The notes under the pieces: generated by a model | Told to the model about the DNA's origin: nothing | Databases searched by the model: none | Seen by the model: only the letters and a program-made list of their open reading frames with translations | In this document: positions 63,682 through 64,000 of the stretch, one piece after another | Numbering within the stretch: the stretch's first letter is position 1 | Layout of the letters: every line of letters begins with the position of its first letter | Made by a program: the position numbers and the translations under genes | NCBI GenBank assembly: GCA_009268125.1 | Contig: WBOU01000002.1 | Span: 372,001-436,000, forward strand | DNA: 64,000 bases | From: Chloroflexia bacterium SDU3-3 | GTDB taxonomy: Bacteria > Chloroflexota > Chloroflexia > Chloroflexales > Roseiflexaceae | Direction of reading: 5' to 3'

Positions 63682-64000
63682 ATCAGCCCCTTCGCGGCGA
63701 GCAAGCTGCTGGTACAGCTGCTCGTGCTGCTGGGCGATGTGCTCCCACGAGAACTGTGCGGCCAGCTGCCGCCCGCCCTCGGCCAGCCGCGCCCGCAGCG
63801 CGGGGTCGCCTGCCAAGCGCAGGATGGCCTGGGCCAGCGGGGCGGGTTGGTCGGGCGGCACCAGCAGGGCGCTCTCGCCCTCGACCAGTGGGCGCAGCGC
63901 GCCGCCCGCCGCCTGGGGCGCGGTCGTCACCACCGGCGCGCCGTGGGCCAGCGCCGCCAGCAGGCTGCCGCGCCGGAAGCTCGCGCCGTCGGCGAATGGC
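63679..64000 (-). CDS. Glycosyltransferase, GT4-like C-terminal part (5' end beyond right edge)
   Basis: The frame is open from the right edge to a TAA at 63679, giving 106 residues. PFADGASFRRGSLLAALAHG then APVVTT matches the donor-site region of GT4 glycosyltransferases. The following VEGESALLVPPDQPAPLAQAI is the conserved acidic loop contacting the nucleotide sugar. The end (FSWEHIAQQHEQLYQQL) is the usual C-terminal helix. The acceptor and donor cannot be judged from this piece. An internal ATG-like start at 63933 is not the real beginning. Confidence 0.85.
   Translation of the reverse strand, partial: PFADGASFRRGSLLAALAHGAPVVTTAPQAAGGALRPLVEGESALLVPPDQPAPLAQAILRLAGDPALRARLAEGGRQLAAQFSWEHIAQQHEQLYQQLARREGAD

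Overview
The window is a GC-rich (roughly two-thirds G+C) chromosomal segment of a bacterium that is most probably a member of the Chloroflexota, class Chloroflexia. I infer this from the gene content: a nuoABCDIHJKLMMN cluster with two nuoM genes and no nuoEFG, GT39 membrane proteins with a C-terminal beta domain, stand-alone FHA proteins next to a DUF3662-type protein, multi-GAF signalling proteins, and a secreted protein with 'FGYPI' motifs. Assignment to a genus is not possible from the sequence alone. No plasmid, phage, insertion sequence, CRISPR array, rRNA or tRNA was recognised.

Layout. 1-3.8 kb (minus): BtpA-family protein (cut by the left edge), GT39 membrane glycosyltransferase and PfkB sugar kinase in one tight unit. 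3.9-5.3 kb (minus): a membrane-anchored pseudokinase with an SH3-like domain. 5.5-7.9 kb (minus): a polar amino-acid ABC transporter behind a near-consensus promoter. 8.2-11.8 kb: a small coiled-coil protein (minus) and, divergently, a four-GAF SpoIIE phosphatase (plus). 11.9-17.3 kb (minus): alaS, a large single-pass membrane protein and ruvX. 18.0-22.8 kb (plus): rho with a long leader, an AIM24 protein, endonuclease III and two FHA proteins. 22.9-36.6 kb (plus): the twelve-gene complex I cluster. 37.2-39.3 kb (minus): a GH2 glycosidase. 39.6-46.6 kb (plus): two sensor histidine kinases and a Thr/Pro-repeat surface protein. 46.8-50.0 kb (minus): a secreted S8-type protein. 50.4-55.7 kb (minus): coaBC, a HEAT/SH3 protein, mltG, aroE and a prepilin peptidase. 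56.1-58.3 kb (plus): glyA and proC. 58.4-59.9 kb (minus): a secreted beta-propeller protein. 60.6-63.4 kb (plus): a deaminase fused to a CYTH-like domain, then coaE. The right edge cuts a glycosyltransferase (minus).

How the genes work together. Complex I is the dominant system. Its NADH module is missing here, it has an extra antiporter-like subunit, its NuoL has a longer lateral-helix region, and its NuoI carries a repetitive Ala/Lys tail. The rest is housekeeping (translation, transcription termination, CoA, shikimate and one-carbon metabolism, peptidoglycan cleavage) mixed with many membrane and signalling proteins. Several of those look like catalytically altered members of their families.

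The strongest unexplained pattern is non-coding. Two families of dispersed short repeats occupy the larger spacers at 36.6-37.2, 55.7-56.0, 60.0-60.4 and 63.4-63.7 kb. One family has an 8-base internal period and begins exactly at the TAA stop codon of three unrelated genes.
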